A stretch of DNA of 64,000 bases from Pseudomonadota bacterium (lineage in GTDB: Bacteria > Myxococcota_A > UBA796 > CAJQPC01). Both the position numbers and the translations under genes were made by a program. A model generated the notes under the pieces. The model saw nothing but the letters and a program-made list of their open reading frames with translations. It did no database searches and was not told where the DNA came from. Where the stretch lies: the NCBI GenBank assembly GCA_024228935.1, contig JAAESX010000210.1:62001-126000 (forward strand), read 5' to 3'. The stretch's first letter is position 1; each line of letters opens with the position of its first letter. Shown piece by piece: positions 8,672-19,200 of the stretch.

Positions 8672-9325
8672 ATGTTTCTCTCCCTGCTGTGTTCCTCGGC
8701 CCTCGCGGCCGAAGGCAACTTCGAGATGGGTGTCGGTATGGGCTTCGGTCCTGGCGCCACCCCGGCCATCGCCGAGTCGCGTGACGGGACGGCCTTCGCG
8801 TTCCTGCCCGGCCGTCACTTCGGCGTCCGCGTCGGTGGGGGCGCGCTCATCTCCGATCGGGTCGAGGTCGGTGGCGGCCTGAACGTCGACTTCGCCAGCT
8901 ACCAGCTGCTCTACAGCGACCGCGGCCCGTCGCTCGGGCAGGGGGCCGCCTACCAGCTGGCGCCGCACATCCGCGTGCACCAGCCGCTGACCCAGGCGCT
9001 TGGCGTCTACGGCGGCGTCCACCCCGGCGTGGTGATGTACTCGAACCTGACCAAGGGACAGGACGCCGAGTCCAGCCCGTGGGAGTCGACGACGTTCGTG
9101 CCCGCGGCCACCGGCACTGCGGGCGTCCGGGTCCAGGGCTTCTCCGAGTACGCGTTCTTCGCCGAGGGCGCCGCCACATGGCAGGCGCGCTTCCCGACCG
9201 ACGACGAGCTGGCCCTGTTCCAGACCGTCGCGGACATGGCCCCCGACCAGGCGGCCGACCTCGAGGACCCGAGCAACCTCAAGTGGCGGGTGACGGTAGG
9301 CGTCTGGGTCTACGGACGGCGCTGA
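8672..9325 (+). CDS. Secreted beta-barrel-like protein
   Basis: 217 residues with a short signal peptide cleaved around residue 13 (SSALAAEG). The mature part alternates Gly/aromatic strands (FEMGVGMGFGPG, FGVRVGGGALI, VEVGGGLNVDFASYQLL) and ends in a strand with Val-Trp-Val-Tyr, as in small outer-membrane barrels, though the strand pattern is not diagnostic. The start ATG 8672 follows an AAGGA ribosome site. No named family recognised. It is followed by two secreted lipoprotein genes on the same strand. Confidence 0.55.
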   Translation: MFLSLLCSSALAAEGNFEMGVGMGFGPGATPAIAESRDGTAFAFLPGRHFGVRVGGGALISDRVEVGGGLNVDFASYQLLYSDRGPSLGQGAAYQLAPHIRVHQPLTQALGVYGGVHPGVVMYSNLTKGQDAESSPWESTTFVPAATGTAGVRVQGFSEYAFFAEGAATWQARFPTDDELALFQTVADMAPDQAADLEDPSNLKWRVTVGVWVYGRR

Positions 9326-9332
9326 CACCAGA

Positions 9333-9338
9333 TAGGCT
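9333..9338 (+). promoter_or_regulatory. Putative -10 element of a leaderless promoter
   Basis: TAGGCT lies five bases before the GTG at 9344 and helps choose that start over the TTG at 9338. Confidence 0.45.
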
Positions 9339-9343
9339 TGGTC

Positions 9344-10765
9344 GTGCTCCTGCTCCTCGCCTGCGCCGAACCCCCCACCCACATCGTCACCGAGACGGTC
9401 GTGCTGCGAGCGGACAGCGGACACGTCGCGGCCGAGCTCGCGTTCGCTGGCATCGAGTCGGTCACATGGGCGGACGGGCAGCTCGTCGCGGACTGGAGCC
9501 TGGCCAGCGGCGAGGAGCCGATTCGCTACGAGGTCGTCGTCTCCCAGGGCGCGTCTTCCGAGGGGGGGGAACTCCTGCGGCTCGCCACCGACGAGCCCGG
9601 GCTCGAGATCCCCTCGCTCGCGGATGGGGAGTACCGCTTTCGGGTCGAGGCCATCGACGCGGTCGGCGATCGGACCGACGGCGGCGTCGAGCTCACGCAG
9701 CTGTTCGGCGACAACCGCGTCGTCTGGCGCAGCGAGGTCGGGCTCGAGGGCGCGGCCGATGTCTGGGGCGAGGGCGACCACGTCGTGCTGGCCGGCCGGA
9801 ACAGTGACGCCAGCTTCCTGGTCGTCGACATCAGCGTGCCCACGGCGCCGGTGCTGACCCATACCGAGATTGACGGGGGCTTCGTCAAGGACATCAAGAT
9901 CGGCGACGGCCTGATGTTCACGAACGGCGAGTGCGGCTGCCGCGCGGACTCGCCCGAGTGGGAGGCCTACGACCGGATTGGCGTGCGGATCTGGGACTTC
10001 ACCGACCCGTGGGACGTCGAGCTGCTCGGCACCATCGGCGGCGACGAGCACCCCGCGCACTCGGTCCACAACGTGAGCTACGGCGACGGCATCGTGTACG
10101 TCACCGACAACCTGAGCGACGGCGTCGGCATCTACGATGTCTCGGACCCCACCGCGGCCGTGCACCTGGGCGACTGGCTGCCCCCCATCGGCGGCGTGCA
10201 CGACCAGGTGGTCATCGACGGGCTGCTCTACGTGGCGTTCTGGTCGGGCTTCGCGGTGCTCGACGTCACCGACCCGGCGGACCCGATCGAGGTCCACCTC
10301 GTCCTGCGGGACGACCCGGCGGCGCTGCACAACATCTGGCCCAGCTCGGACGGGCGGTACGTCTTCACCACCGACGAGATGCCCGGCGGCCACGTGCGCG
10401 TCTACGACCTGCAGACGGACGGCACACCCCAGGTGGCGATGTTCCAGGCCGACCCGGCCCACGTCGTCCACAACGTGCACGTTCGCGACGAGTTCCTGTT
10501 CGTCAGCAGCTACCTGGACGGCATCCACGTGCTGGACGTGACCGACGCCACCGACCCGGTGCTGGTGGGCTGGTACGACAGCTTCGACGAGGACGCGCCG
10601 GACGACCACGTCCACGACACCGCCGAGCCCGTCGGCGAGCACGAACACCCCGAGCCCATCTACGACGGCGCCTGGGGCATCTGGCCGTACGGCGACGTGC
10701 TGGCGGTGGGTGACATGCGGCGTGGCCTCATCCTGCTCGAGCACGTGCCGGACGTGGTCGAGTGA
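9344..10765 (+). CDS. LVIVD-repeat lipoprotein
   Basis: 473 residues from GTG 9344 (a TTG at 9338 is the only longer start). The signal is minimal: LLLLAC puts the lipobox Cys at residue 7. An N-terminal Fn3-like segment (about 15-115) is followed by repeated blades carrying the LVIVD signature: VVDISVPTAPVL, IWDFTDPWDVELLG, IYDVSDPTAAVHLG, VLDVTDPADPIEV, VYDLQTDGTPQVA and VLDVTDATDPVLVG. These repeats form beta-propellers on bacterial surface proteins of mostly unknown function. Conserved His residues (SVHNVSYGDG, VHNVHV) sit in the blades. Its TGA overlaps the next gene's ATG. Confidence 0.75.
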   Translation: MLLLLACAEPPTHIVTETVVLRADSGHVAAELAFAGIESVTWADGQLVADWSLASGEEPIRYEVVVSQGASSEGGELLRLATDEPGLEIPSLADGEYRFRVEAIDAVGDRTDGGVELTQLFGDNRVVWRSEVGLEGAADVWGEGDHVVLAGRNSDASFLVVDISVPTAPVLTHTEIDGGFVKDIKIGDGLMFTNGECGCRADSPEWEAYDRIGVRIWDFTDPWDVELLGTIGGDEHPAHSVHNVSYGDGIVYVTDNLSDGVGIYDVSDPTAAVHLGDWLPPIGGVHDQVVIDGLLYVAFWSGFAVLDVTDPADPIEVHLVLRDDPAALHNIWPSSDGRYVFTTDEMPGGHVRVYDLQTDGTPQVAMFQADPAHVVHNVHVRDEFLFVSSYLDGIHVLDVTDATDPVLVGWYDSFDEDAPDDHVHDTAEPVGEHEHPEPIYDGAWGIWPYGDVLAVGDMRRGLILLEHVPDVVE

Positions 10766-12090
10766 TGGCCCTGTGGGGCCTCTTGGGCTGCTCGGACCCC
10801 CAGCCGGTCGCGGTCCTCGAGCCGGAAGCCGCGGCACTCCAGCGCCTGGGATCCGCCTGCTCGGTGGTCATCGCCGTCGGCGGCATGGACGCAGCCGACG
10901 CCGACCACCTGGCGCGTGTCCGTGACGGCAACGTGATGAGCCTGCGCCTGCGTGACGTCACGTGCCCGAACAGCGCCCTGGCCGAGCTGGCGGCGCTCTC
11001 GAGCCTGATCCACCTGGACCTGTCGCGCACGTCGATCAACTCGCTCGAGCATGTCCCGACGCTCGATCTGGCCGACCTCATCCTGTTGGACACGCCCATC
11101 TCCTCGCTCGCCGACATCGAGCGGCTGAGCCCCAGCTACCTGGACCTGCGCGGCACGCGGGTCACCTCGCTCGAAGACCTGCCCGCCTCGGTGACCGTCT
11201 TGCACGCCCAGGGGCTCGGGCTGACCGTGCCCGAGGGCAGGACGTTCGCGTTCATCGACGTCGGCAACGGGGACGAGTCCAAGTCCAGCGAGGCCGCGAT
11301 CCTCGGGGAAGAGTCGGCCGGCGCCGAGCCGCCGGCGTCCGTCGTGGATGGCGGGCTCGGCGACCGATGGCGGCAGGCGAGTCCAGGCGCGTCGGGTGCG
11401 CTCGAGCCCGACGGCACGGTGGTCGGCGTCGTTGATGGCGCGGGTCTGGTGTTCCCCACGATCCCGATGGACGACCGGGGTGGCGGCCGCTTCGAGCTCC
11501 GCGCCGAAGGGGGGCAGGCCGTCGTCTGGCTGAAGGACGCCGATGGGGCTTGGGAGGGCGTCCTCGTGGGTGGGGAGCTGGTCTGGACCCAAGGTCGAGT
11601 GCAGCACGCCGGCTTCGGCGAGGCCTTGTTCTACGTCGATCTGCCGCCGGGGGGTGGCACGCTGCACTGGTCGCTGGCGCCCGCTGGCAATGCCGAGGAG
11701 TGGGTCGAGGCGGTCTCGCCCTGGGCCGAGATGAACCCGACCCCCCTGGATGCCGAGTTGCCCGCCGTGCGCTCGTCGAGCGGGGCGGTCGGCCGGTCCC
11801 ATTGCAGCCAGCTCGACGGCATCTGTGAGGGGGTCATCACGTCCGGGTCCGGGATCCTGACGGTCGAGATGAGCCCCTTCGACCGCAGCGCTGGCCGGGT
11901 CTCCCTGTCGCTCGAGTCCGGCTCGGCCAGGATCTGGCTCAAGGACCGCCAGGGGACGTGGCGCGCGTACTCCATGACGCCGGGGGAGCTCGAACTCTAC
12001 GGCCACTTTGAGCCACTGGAACACCAGAGGAAGCGCTGGTTCGTCGAGCCCCAGGCCGACTTCGCCGGGCTCGCCTGGAAGGTCTGGTAG
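10765..12090 (+). CDS. Leucine-rich-repeat lipoprotein
   Basis: 441 residues. ATG 10765 overlaps the preceding stop by one base (TGATG). A very short signal peptide ends in a lipobox, GLLGC, with Cys at residue 9. Residues about 50-150 contain leucine-rich repeats (SLIHLDLSRTSINSLEHV, DLADLILLDTPISSLADI, SYLDLRGTRVTSLEDL). The remaining 280 residues hold two similar beta-rich stretches (VVWLKDADGAWEGVL and ARIWLKDRQGTWRAYS), suggesting a duplicated C-terminal domain. Likely surface exposed and co-expressed with the LVIVD protein; ligand unknown. Confidence 0.7.
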   Translation: MALWGLLGCSDPQPVAVLEPEAAALQRLGSACSVVIAVGGMDAADADHLARVRDGNVMSLRLRDVTCPNSALAELAALSSLIHLDLSRTSINSLEHVPTLDLADLILLDTPISSLADIERLSPSYLDLRGTRVTSLEDLPASVTVLHAQGLGLTVPEGRTFAFIDVGNGDESKSSEAAILGEESAGAEPPASVVDGGLGDRWRQASPGASGALEPDGTVVGVVDGAGLVFPTIPMDDRGGGRFELRAEGGQAVVWLKDADGAWEGVLVGGELVWTQGRVQHAGFGEALFYVDLPPGGGTLHWSLAPAGNAEEWVEAVSPWAEMNPTPLDAELPAVRSSSGAVGRSHCSQLDGICEGVITSGSGILTVEMSPFDRSAGRVSLSLESGSARIWLKDRQGTWRAYSMTPGELELYGHFEPLEHQRKRWFVEPQADFAGLAWKVW

Positions 12091-12093
12091 GGG

Positions 12094-12845
12094 CTAGTCG
12101 GCGGCTTGGCGATGCCCCAGCGGCGCGCCGGTCCGGGGATCGAGCACCTCGACATAGCGGCACTGGCTCTCGCGACCGAACGCCGTGATGCCCTCGTCGA
12201 GCACCACCAGGTGGACCTCGTTCCGGTACTTGCTGTGGCTGACCGGGCCGCATCCCCAGAGATTGGACCGCCAGATCTCCCGTCCGCTCGCGGCGTCGTA
12301 GGCGTGCACCCGCGCCCCGCTGGCGATGGGGTGGAACCGTGCGACGTACAGCGTGCCGTCGACCATCTCGATCGAGGCGGACTCGCCCCAGCCGGTTGTC
12401 CGGATCCGCCAGTCGGGGCAGATCAGGTCGCTGGTCTCCATCGTCCCGGTCCACGTGCAGGTGACGTCGCCGCTCGCTTCATCGGACCGCTCGACAGGCT
12501 GGTCCACGAAGACCCACGCCACGTCCGTGCTCGTCGACGGCGCGACCGCAGCCTGGTCGGCCCACGCCGGCGCATCGCCGACCTCGTGCTCGACCCAGCG
12601 CCGTCCGCCTCGGCCAGCGCGGCTCCCCCCACGAACGCATTGGTCTGACGCATCCAGACGTCGATCGGGCTGTCGTGGCACGCGAGCGTCGTCGTGTAGG
12701 CCTTGTCGATCGACCAGGTGCAACCGCCCGAGATCAGCTGCTCGCTGGTCGGAGGGAAGCCGAGCTCGGGACCGGACCAGACCCAGTCTCCACCTCCGTC
12801 AGTGGGGACCGAGGCGGCGAAGGCGGACGTCAGGAGGAGCAGCAT
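12094..12845 (-). pseudogene. Secreted PQQ-repeat-like protein, frameshifted
   Basis: The N-terminus (ATG 12845, signal sequence MLLLLTSAFAASVP) reads in one frame to about 12620. The rest (WVEHEVGDAPAWADQAA to the stop at 12094) is in another. A run of six C (12625-12630 on the + strand) lies at the junction; one extra base there would join the frames. The C-terminal part has a PQQ/beta-propeller-like blade, ARVHAYDAASGREIWRS, followed by ITAFGRESQCRYVEVLD. It lies 29 bases after the gene behind the giant DUF4157 protein and may share its operon. A GTG/TTG-type start slightly upstream (12863) is possible. Confidence 0.6.
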
Positions 12846-12874
12846 GCCGGGGGAACGTCCCACGACCGCGACGC

Positions 12875-13273
12875 TTACGTCGGCACCCGCGCGATGCGGA
12901 ATCGGCCAGGCGGATCCTGGGAGACCGAGACCTCGTTGGTGGCCTCGTCCTCCTTGCCGTCGATGAGCACCTGCTGGTGGATGCGCACGTAGAATCGCCC
13001 CTTGCTGCGCGAGCGCCGCGCGGTCAGCGACACCGCCCGCCAGGCCCAGGACTCGAGCTTGGCGAGCTTGCGCTCCATGCTCTCGCTCGGCTCGTCCTCG
13101 AGCAGCGCCTTCCAGTCCTCGTCGCCACGAAGGCGCGAGGCGTAGAAGCTCGCGACCGCCGCTTCGGGCGAGTCGTGGCCGGGCTTCATGTCCGCGCTGA
13201 CCGTCACCGGCGTCGCGTAGGTCTTCCAGCCGAGCTCGCCGTCGACGAGCTCGGGTACGGTGAAGTCAGCCAT
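12875..13273 (-). CDS. Small NTF2-like protein coupled to the giant DUF4157 gene
   Basis: 132 residues, no signal peptide. ATG 13273 lies inside the 3' end of the giant gene (8-base overlap), so translation is probably coupled. The sequence SPEAAVASFYASRLRGDEDW resembles the first helix of NTF2-like/DUF4878 domains, and the C-terminal strands (FYVRIHQQVL, ATNEVSVSQD, FRIARV) fit an alpha+beta barrel. This assignment is tentative. Position directly behind a putative eCIS cargo suggests an immunity, chaperone or loading role, which is inference only. Confidence 0.6.
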   Translation of the reverse strand: MADFTVPELVDGELGWKTYATPVTVSADMKPGHDSPEAAVASFYASRLRGDEDWKALLEDEPSESMERKLAKLESWAWRAVSLTARRSRSKGRFYVRIHQQVLIDGKEDEATNEVSVSQDPPGRFRIARVPT

Positions 13274-16200
13274 CCAGCAGGTTCCTCAGGTCATCCGCGT
13301 AGGTGCCGCGGAATTTGCCGATCAGCGCCTCGTCGCCGCCGGCCGCGGACGACAGCGCGTCCAGGTTCCCGGCGCCGTGCGCGAACTGGCAGATCTCGAA
13401 CGCATCGTCGAGCAGGTTCGCCCCGATGCAGCGCTCCATGAGCAGCAAGCGGTCGCTGGCGTTCAGGTCGGTGTACACCTGGGCGCGCACCAGCCGTTCG
13501 GCCTCCGCGCCGGTCGCGTTCGTCAGGATGTCCTGGCGGAACGTCGTGGCGTGGTCCCAGATCAGCTGCATGATCTCGGCTCGCTCGTCCGAGGACAGGC
13601 GCGCCCGGATCGTGGCCATGCCGACCTGGCCGACCCACGTCTGGATCGAGGCGGTCTCGCCGCGGTAGAGCCGGATCAGCGCCCGGCCTTCGTCTCCGTA
13701 CACGAGCTTGCTGGCCAGCGTGCCCTTGTGGATCTGGCTCCAGCTGCCCAGCTTGTCGTTCTCGACGAGCCACTCGGCCGCGTTGCTGTTGAGGTGGGTC
13801 TCGACCAGAACGTCGCGCTGCACGTTGCTGTCGTACAGCAGACCGACCAGCTCGTAGTAGTTCTGGAACTGGAAGTCGCCGATCAGTTCGTCGAGCGAGA
13901 CACCCGCCACGATGTCGCCGACGCTTCCGCTGGACTCCCGCAGGATCTGCAGGATGGCCAGTTCGTCGTCGTCCGAGCACTGGCCTGCCAGCATCTTGGC
14001 GACCAGCGACGCCTTGTCTTCGGCCGGCATCGACCCATGCAGCCCCTGTCGGACGATCTCGCGGGCAGCGTTGTCGTCGATGGCGTCATCGGACAGCTCG
14101 ATCTTGTTGTGACTCCAGAACAAAACGACGACCTCGGCGTCCTCGTCTCCATGCAGGTTGGAGATGATCGAGCGGACCTCGGTCGTCGACAGGCCCGAGA
14201 TCAGGTCGGTCCGGTCGCGCAGGAGCGTCAGGATGGCCGTCTCGTCGCCGTTCCCGGTCGCGCCTTCGAGCAGCGCGTCCAGGACCTGCTTGCACTGCGC
14301 CGGGGACTTGCCGCGGTACAGGCCTTCGAGCACGATTCCGCGGGCCAGTTCGTCGTCGAACACGATCTGCGGGCTCAGGCGGTTGTGTTCCCAGAGCAGG
14401 GCGGTGAACTGGTCGTACTCGTCGCCGTGGAGGTCACCCGCCACGCGGTTCAGGACCGCGGTGCTCTCGGGCGCGCCGAGGACCGACCAGTTGTCCCGGT
14501 ACAGGGTCAGGATCCGGGCCTCGTCGTCGTTGGTCGTGGCGCCTTCGAGCATCACCGTCACACAGATCGCCATGTCGCCAGCGCTCATCGAGGCGCCGTC
14601 GTCGACGAACAGACGCGCCGTGTTGTCGTCGAAGCTCGGGAACAGCTCGCGATTGATGGGCTTGGTGCCGCCCTTGCCCGCCTTGTACAGGAACAGGAAC
14701 AGGGTGTCCCACTGGTCGCCGTCGAAGTTCGTGAGCACGAGCTGCAGCTTGGACGTGCTCAGCTGGTCGAAGATCTGGGGGGCTTCGCGGAACAGGCGCA
14801 GGATGTTGTCTTCGTCGTCGTTCAACGTGGCGCCGTCGATCATCGCGTCCAGGAGCTTGACGGCCTGCTCGCCGGTCATGCTCGTGTGGAAGCCCTTCGT
14901 GATGAAGTCCCGAGCGATGTCGTCGTCGAAGTCCTCGTGATTGAGCACGAGCTCCTGGTCGCCGGCCTGCCAGAACCCGGCGAACGCCTCGAGCTCCTCG
15001 TCGCCGTGCATGTTGTCCAGGATCAGGGTGACCTTGGCATCGGTCAGCGCCTGGTAGCTGTCGTTGCGCGTGCGCAGGATCTGCAGGATGCGGGTCTCGT
15101 CGTCGTCGCCGGTGAAGCCCTCGAGCATGTGGTCGATCAGCTTCACGCAGGCGTCCGCCGTCCAGCGTCCGCCGTCGGTGTGGTAGCCCTTGTCGACGAA
15201 CAGGCGAGCCGCGTTGTCGTCGAACTCCGGATGCAGCGGCGCAGTGCTGAACAGATCCTTCAGGTAGAGGAGCTCGAACAGGAGCGTCTCGTCCTCGCCG
15301 TGTGTGTCGGCGATGATCTGGTTGACCAGGAGGTCGTCCGCGCCGGTGAAGATCTCCGGTCGAGCATCGACGATCTTGAAGAGCGCGGCCTCGTCGGCGT
15401 TGCCGGTCATGCCCTCGATCATCTTCTCGCAGAGCAGTCGGCAGGCCGAACTGTTGATCCTGGTCGCGTCACGGTGGAATCCGCGGTTGATGAACTCCCG
15501 AGCGGCGTTGTCGTCGAAGTCTTCGTGCCAGGGGTCCGTCACGAGCAGGTCGTTCTGGAACAGGAGGACGAACAAGCTCGTCTCTTCTTCGCCGTGCACG
15601 TTGGCGATGACCGTGTTGATGAGCGGGTCGGTCTTGCCCGTGAAGACGTCGCTGGTGCGGCCGCGGATCAGGGCCAGCAGACGGGCCTCGTCGGCGTCGC
15701 CCGTGAAGCCGTCGTTCAGCGCCCGGACCATCGCCTGGCACTCCTCGTGGGAGTACAGGGCCATGTCGACCTGGTCGATGACGGCGCGGGCCACGTCGTC
15801 GTGGAGGTCGACCCACGACTCGGTGACGCTCGCCAGGATGCCGTCGGTGCGGGCCCAGACGATGTAGCTCTCGTACTGCTCGCCGTGCAGGTCGTCGCCG
15901 ATCTCCTCGAGCCGCCCCGGGGTGAGCTGGCCCTTGACCAGCGGGCAGTCGCGGAGGATCGCCAGGATGGCGTCCTCGTCGTCGTCCCCCGTCATGCCGC
16001 TCAGCATCTCGGAGATGAGCGTCCACAGGAACGGACCGTCGGTGATGCGCGTGTGCAGCCCGAGTCGGACGATCGCGCGGGCCACGTCGTCGTCGATGTC
16101 GATGCCCGACCACATGTCGTAGACGCAGAACAGGGCCAGGATCTCGTCGTGCTCTTCGCCGTTGCAGTCGTCCATCACCTCCTGACGGCTCGAGCGAGTC

Positions 16201-19200
16201 GGCAGGATGCGCGTGGCGTCGGCCTGCCGGTCGACCAGGAGTTGGATGATGGCCGCTTCGTCGTCGTTCCCGGTGGCGCCGCTGAGGAGCTCGTCGATGA
16301 CGATGGTGCACTCGGCCACGGACAGCTGGGTGTGCACTCCCTCGCGGACCAGCTTCCGGGCCACGTTGTCGTCGATGTCGCCGCGGATGCGGCGTGAGCT
16401 GAGGCTCAGGCGTCCACCCTTGCGGATGGCGACCAGCAGGTCCTCGTACTCGGAGCCGTCGCAGTCATCGAGGCAGTCCTCGAGCGTGCCGCTGGGCAGG
16501 CTGCGACAGAAGTCCGGGCAGTCCATCAGGATGCGGACGATGGCGTACTCGTCGTCGTCGCCGGTCGCGCCCGAGATGAGTGCGTCGATGAGTCGGCGGA
16601 GCTTGGTGTTGCTGGTGACCGCGGTGTGCAGTCCATGGCGAACGATCGCCCGGGCGATGTCGTCGTCGAGGTCGCCGTCGGGTAGGCGGTCGTTCAGATA
16701 CAGGAAGCCGGCCAGAGCGTCGTATTCGTCGCCGTGGAAGTTCGACAGGCAGGCGTTGATCAGGGTCTGGTTGAAGACCTCTGCCCAGTCGCTGCGCTCC
16801 TTGAAGATGCGCAGGATGGCCTGCTCGTCCGAGTTGCCGGTGAAGCCGTCGTTGAGCGCGTGGACCAGTCGGCGCACGCGGATCAGGTCCATCTGCTGGT
16901 GGATGTCGAGTCGGATCAGCTCCCGAGCGACGTTGTCGTCGATCGGGATGTCCGTCATGTTCCCGTCGGTGTACAGGATGGCCATGAGCTCGCCGTGCTC
17001 ATCGCCGTGGAAGTTCTCGATGAGGCCCAGGACGCCGCCCGTGGCGCCATACGCCAGGCGGCGGATTTCGGCAGTGTCCGCAGCGTCTCGGAAGATGGTG
17101 ACGATCGCGGCTTCGTCGTCGTTGCCGGTCGCCCCGTTCAGCATCTTGTTGATGAGGATGATGCGGCGTGCGACGGGCAGGTCGCGGTGCAGGCCCAGTT
17201 CCACGGCGGCGCGAGCGGCGTCGTCTTCGTAGAGCTCGTCCAGCATCCGGTCGAGGCCGCGCGCGAGCCAGGTCATCTCCAGGCCATCCAGGGCCGCGGA
17301 GACCCCGCGGCCGGCCAGGGTGAGCGCCAGCATCGACATGCGCTCGAGGTTGATCTCGGCAATGCCCTTGGTCGCGGCGCCGAGGCCCCAGGCGGCGCCG
17401 TACACCCAGGCCACCTTGACCGATGGGTAGAGCGTGCACGAGAGCTGGGCTGCGGCCGCGGCGCCCGCGTAGCCTTCGACGCCGTAGCTGAGGCCGGCGA
17501 CGTCGATCATCGACCCGAGGGCGACGGGGGCCCACTCCAGGTCCATGAAGGCCTGGACGCCGGCCTTCGCCCCGGCGAATGCGCCGAGGTGCGCCGAGAC
17601 GCCGCCTTCCCCCTCGTTGATCGAGGCCCGGACGTTGCCTTGGAGCTCGAGCGCGACGGCGGCTGTGAATCGGACCCCGAGCTGCGCCTGGAGCCGCTCG
17701 CCGCCGATCGAGAACGACATCTTCGGCGTCTGGAGCACCAGCTCACCGTCGACGGCCGTGTAGGAGGCTCCCGCGTCGGCGTTCAGGTAGTACCCGAACG
17801 CCGTGCTCGCACCCGCGCTCAGGCTGGCGTGTGCCTCGGCGTGGTTGCCGCCCGCCGAACCGTGGGCTCCGCCGGTCTCCGTATCGCCGAACTCCGGCCG
17901 CCCTGACTCCTCTGGTGTCGACGCACTCAGCAGCGTCGCGTTGACGCCGAACTCCTGGTCCAAGGGCGGGTTCGCCGCGCCGGGCACGACCTTCCAGCGG
18001 CCACCCTCCTGGACGAACTGGCCCCCGCCAACGGTGGCGGTGTCGAAGCGACGAAGGCTGCGCGGCGCGTTGACCGGTGGGGTGTCGCCGTCGCGAGCGA
18101 GCCCAGCGCTCGGGGCCTCCTGCACCACCACATCCTCGCCGGCCAGGGCGGCGTCCGCGGCCGCACGGGCCTCGAACTCGGCGCCATCGGTGGCCTGGGA
18201 GACCCGCCCGGACAGCTCGAGCAGGCTCTCGGACTGTGTGGCTTCCAGCTCCATCGAGCTGGTCTCGTTCTCGACGGTCGTGCCCTCGGAGGACTCGGCC
18301 ATCGAGGCCTGCTGGTTCTGCACGACGTGCGTCAGTTCGTGGGCCAGCAGCTGGCGGCCCTCGGTGCTCGACGTGTCGAAGCGCCCGGCGGAGAAGTAGA
18401 TGTCCTGACCGGTCGTGAACGCCTTGGCCTTCAGCGCGGCCGAGGCCGAGTGCGCGTTCTGGTTGTCGTGGATCCGTACGGCCGAGAAGTCGGTCTTGAA
18501 GCGCTGTTCGAGCTCCTCGCGCACGTCCTTCGGCAGGGGAGCGCCGCTGCGACGACTGCGCAGGGCCCGCTGGACGGCGGGGTGCTCGGCGTCGGCGACA
18601 CCACCGTCGGACTTCCGAGCGACGTGAGCCGTCTCGACGACCTCGGCCGCGGCGGTCGCGAACTCGGGGTACGGCGCGAACGTGTGGCCCAGACCGACCA
18701 GGTCGTCGGCGCTCGGCGTGCCCAGGAAGCCCATGCGCTCGGCCAGGGCTTCGTTGCTCGTGCCGATCATCGACGCCGACTGGTTCCGGTAGCTGTTGAG
18801 GCCGTCCTCGAGCGTCATCTCGCCGGGCAGGTCGTGCAGGTCTCCGTCCTCGGCCAGGACGTTGTCCAGACCCTCGACGGCTTCGTTGGTGTGGTCGTCG
18901 AGCAGGATCTCGAGGCCCTCGCGCACGAGCTCCTCGGGGGGCCTGGTGTCGGTCGCGGGCAGGTCGCTGGCGATCTGCTCGATGATGGCGAGCGCGGCGT
19001 CGTCCTCGGCGGCAGACGTGAGGAGGCCCCACGGGTCCTCGGCGACGTTGCCCCAGGCGCGGGCTCGCTCGTACAGGTCCTTGCCCAGGCGTCCGAAGCG
19101 CTCGGCCTCGCGCTCGTGCATGTCGCCGGGTCGGGAGACGGTCAGGCCGTCGGCCTTGGCCTTCGGGAGTCGGCCGTCGAGGTGCTGGACCACGTGGGTG

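Noticed and set aside
13260..16397. Long + strand open frame antisense to the giant gene
   Set aside because: It has no start signals, a biased Val/Asp/Leu composition from codon shadowing, and conflicts with the repeat-rich - strand protein.
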